This document shows, piece by piece, positions 12,943 through 14,790 of a stretch of DNA of 14,790 nt (the first letter of the stretch is position 1; every line of letters begins with the position of its first letter). The translations under genes and the position numbers were made by a program. The notes under the pieces were generated by a model. The model saw only the letters and a program-made list of their open reading frames with translations. It did not search any database and was not told the DNA's origin. Source of the DNA: an uncultured Eubacteriales bacterium (GTDB lineage Bacteria; Bacillota; Clostridia; Lachnospirales; CAG-274); the NCBI GenBank assembly GCA_902497185.1, contig CABVEG010000012.1:1-14790 (forward strand), written 5' to 3'.

Positions 12943-14697
12943 TTATTTCCTTAAAGCAGAAATAAGTATTTCTGCCCCTTCCTTTACGTCATACACATTA
13001 GATGGAACATCAATACCAAGATTTTTAAGTCTTGTAAACAGCAATGTCATCTGAGGTGCATTAAGTCCTATTTTAACAAGCTCATCTGCCCTTTTAAAAA
13101 CATTGTCCACAGTATCATACATTACTGCCTCACCTTTGCTCATAACAATAATTTTATCAGCAATACTTGCTATATCCTCCATTGAATGAGAAACAAGTAT
13201 AACCGTTATTCCAAGATCATCGTGCATTTTTTTTATGTTTCCGAGTATTTCATCTCTTCCGTAAGGATCAAGACCTGCCATAGGCTCGTCCAATATAAGT
13301 ATTTCAGGTTTCATTGCAAGTACGCTTGCAATGGCAACCCTTCTTTTCTGTCCTCCGGACAAATCAAAGGGAGATTTATTAAAATATCCCTCGCTCATTC
13401 CCACAAAGCTCAAAGCCTCTCTTATTCTCTTATCCAGCTCATCACCTTCAAGACCACAGTTTTTAGGTCCGAATGCAACCTCATCATATATTGTACTTTC
13501 AAATATCTGATGTTCGGGATATTGGAATACAAGACCAATTTTCTGTCTTATTTCCTTCAGCTTGCTTTTGTCAGCATTAATATCTTTACCCTTAAAGTAC
13601 ACGCCTCCTTCATTACCCTTTACAAGGGCATTAAGGTGCTGTATAAGAGTAGATTTACCTGAACCTGTATGACCTATTAAGCCTATAAAATCACCTTTCA
13701 TTACAGTAAGGTTGACATTTTTTAATGCTATATTTTCAAAAACCGTTTCTTCCCCATATATATGAGTGAGATTTTTTATTTCCAGTATAGGCTCATTACT
13801 GCCTTTGCTGTACTTTTCCTGTTTTTTATAGTAAAAATTATCCTTAATACCTATTTCATTAACCTTATCAATAAATTCATCAATAGTCAGTATATCATCG
13901 GGCATTTTTTTATTTTCTTTATTGATTAAATAAGAAAGCTCTGTTATCTGAGGCACATCAAGATATAAACTTCTCATTTTTTCAACATTTCTAAATATCT
14001 CTCTGGGAGTGCCTTCTGCCTCTACCTTACCATTATTTATAATAATTATTTTATCGGAAAGAGCTGCTTCCTCCATATAGTGAGTTATGAGAACAATAGT
14101 AATGCCTTCCTCTCTGTTAAGCCTTGTTATTGTATCCATAACCTCTTTTCTTCCCAGAGGGTCAAGCATTGCAGTAGGTTCATCAAGTATAATACACTCC
14201 GGCTTCATTGCAAGAATGCCTGCAATGGCAACTCTCTGTTTCTGCCCTCCTGAAAGATAAGCAGGAGCCGCCTTTCTAAATTCCTCCATACTTACTGCCT
14301 TTAATGCCATATCCACGTTTTTAACTATATCCTTTGGCGGCATACCAATATTTTCAGGACCAAAGGCGACATCCTCCTCAACAACAGTTGCTATAATCTG
14401 ATTATCGGGATTTTGGAATACCATACCAACATTTTGTCTTATATCCCAAATGTTTTCCTCCTTAGAGGCATCTAAGTTCTTAACATAAAGTATGCCTCCT
14501 GTAAGCATATTAAGCCCGTTTACAAGTTTTGCAAATGTAGACTTGCCTGAACCGTTATGCCCGAGTATTGAAACAAATTCGCCTTTTTTTACAGTAATAT
14601 CCACACCCTTGAGAGCTTCAACAACTTCCCTTTTATTTGTTTCTTCATCAAATCTGGTATATTCATATTTTAAGTCTTTACTTTTAATAAAGTCCAT
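12943..14697 (-). CDS. ecfA: Fused EcfA1-EcfA2 ATPase of the energy-coupling factor transporter
   Basis: This 584-residue protein contains two complete ABC ATPases in one chain. Domain 1 (about 5-245) has Walker A GHNGSGKST (46-54), Q95, LSGGQ (148-152), Walker B with E173, and H206. Domain 2 (about 303-545) has GHTGSGKST (342-350), Q392, LSGGQ (446-450), E471 and H504. Both sites look catalytically complete. Domain 1 resembles EcfA1 and domain 2 EcfA2, which in most Firmicutes are separate adjacent genes of about 280 residues. Here residues about 250-302 form the linker and keep the C-terminal extension of EcfA1 (MPDDILTIDEF). The reading frame is continuous with no stop between them. The ATG follows GAGGG. 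The gene heads the operon, 2 bp before ecfT. A YkoD-type substrate-specific ATPase is the alternative. Confidence 0.93.
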   Translation of the reverse strand: MDFIKSKDLKYEYTRFDEETNKREVVEALKGVDITVKKGEFVSILGHNGSGKSTFAKLVNGLNMLTGGILYVKNLDASKEENIWDIRQNVGMVFQNPDNQIIATVVEEDVAFGPENIGMPPKDIVKNVDMALKAVSMEEFRKAAPAYLSGGQKQRVAIAGILAMKPECIILDEPTAMLDPLGRKEVMDTITRLNREEGITIVLITHYMEEAALSDKIIIINNGKVEAEGTPREIFRNVEKMRSLYLDVPQITELSYLINKENKKMPDDILTIDEFIDKVNEIGIKDNFYYKKQEKYSKGSNEPILEIKNLTHIYGEETVFENIALKNVNLTVMKGDFIGLIGHTGSGKSTLIQHLNALVKGNEGGVYFKGKDINADKSKLKEIRQKIGLVFQYPEHQIFESTIYDEVAFGPKNCGLEGDELDKRIREALSFVGMSEGYFNKSPFDLSGGQKRRVAIASVLAMKPEILILDEPMAGLDPYGRDEILGNIKKMHDDLGITVILVSHSMEDIASIADKIIVMSKGEAVMYDTVDNVFKRADELVKIGLNAPQMTLLFTRLKNLGIDVPSNVYDVKEGAEILISALRK

Positions 14698-14730
14698 ATT
14701 AAGCCCTCACATTACATAATAAATCACTTT

Positions 14731-14759
14731 ATTATACAACAATAAACAAAATTAATCAA
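14731..14759 (-). promoter_or_regulatory. Promoter of the ecfA-ecfT-truA-mltG-trmR operon
   Basis: The minus strand carries TTGATT (14754-14759), 17 bp, and a perfect TATAAT (14731-14736), about 34 bp before the ATG at 14697. Four of six -35 bases match. No other promoter is evident in the tightly packed genes downstream, until the SLH gene. Confidence 0.6.
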
Positions 14760-14769
14760 GATTATTTAC

Positions 14770-14775
14770 TTGACA
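14770..14775 (+). promoter_or_regulatory. Possible -35 box of a divergent promoter at the right edge
   Basis: A perfect TTGACA lies on the plus strand. Its -10 box would fall at about 14793, just outside the window, so it cannot be confirmed. It would make the ecf operon divergent from whatever follows. Confidence 0.25.
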
Positions 14776-14790
14776 AATATTAATATGTAT

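Noticed and set aside
13186..13662. Plus-strand open frame of 158 codons opposite the ECF ATPase.
   Set aside because: It lies entirely inside a gene with two full sets of ATPase motifs and shows no coding features of its own.
1..14790. CRISPR array, insertion sequence, integrase or toxin-antitoxin pair.
   Set aside because: I found no regularly spaced direct repeats, no transposase or recombinase motifs, and no small overlapping gene pair of that type on either strand.

Overview
The window is AT-rich DNA from a low-GC Gram-positive anaerobe, most likely a spore-forming member of the Clostridia (Lachnospirales-like). The grounds are the SpoIID homologue next to murA, strong AGGAGG-type ribosome sites, an S-layer-homology (SLH) protein with a cohesin domain, and an ECF transporter-truA cluster typical of Firmicutes. 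The order/family guess is inference. All genes except one small one run on the minus strand, so the biological reading order is from high to low coordinates. I found no mobile element, CRISPR array, tRNA or complete rRNA gene, and no clear novel multi-gene system.

Right block (14760 down to 8445): a sigma-A-type promoter at the right edge precedes six tightly packed genes, with gaps of 2-4 bp or short overlaps. They are a fused EcfA1-EcfA2 double ATPase, EcfT, TruA, MltG, a TrmR-type tRNA methyltransferase and a U32 peptidase-family protein resembling TrhP. The cluster joins vitamin-uptake energising (EcfA/EcfT), tRNA modification (TruA, TrmR, TrhP) and peptidoglycan synthesis control (MltG). 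mltG-trmR-U32 is the yrrL-yrrM-yrrN/O neighbourhood of Bacillus subtilis. The U32 gene is broken: its two halves lie in different frames and the junction lacks the residues expected there, so the hydroxylase that feeds TrmR is probably inactive.

Middle block (8440 to 6170): two single-gene units. The first is an exported cohesin-(Thr/Ser/Gly linker)-3xSLH protein with its own promoter and a perfect 14-bp-stem terminator, an OlpA-like cell-surface anchoring layout. The second is a 153-residue protein of unknown function with a Cys-rich C-terminus, its own promoter and a terminator. The roughly 260 bp between them hold several perfect inverted repeats without an assigned role.

Left-centre block (6078 to 1274): murA, spoIID, ftsH and a comF-type phosphoribosyltransferase, with murA/spoIID and ftsH/comF overlapping. 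It combines cell-wall precursor synthesis, the engulfment hydrolase of sporulation, membrane proteolysis and a competence-type PRTase. comF meets the only plus-strand gene, a small Cys-rich zinc-ribbon-like protein, tail to tail with overlapping stop codons. That small gene diverges from a YcdX-type PHP phosphatase gene across a compact promoter region.

Left edge (1-205): two copies of the same promoter (TTGACA, 17 bp, TATACT), 105 bp apart, each preceded by A-rich DNA and pointing out of the window. This resembles the tandem P1/P2 promoters of an rRNA operon, whose 16S gene would lie beyond position 1.
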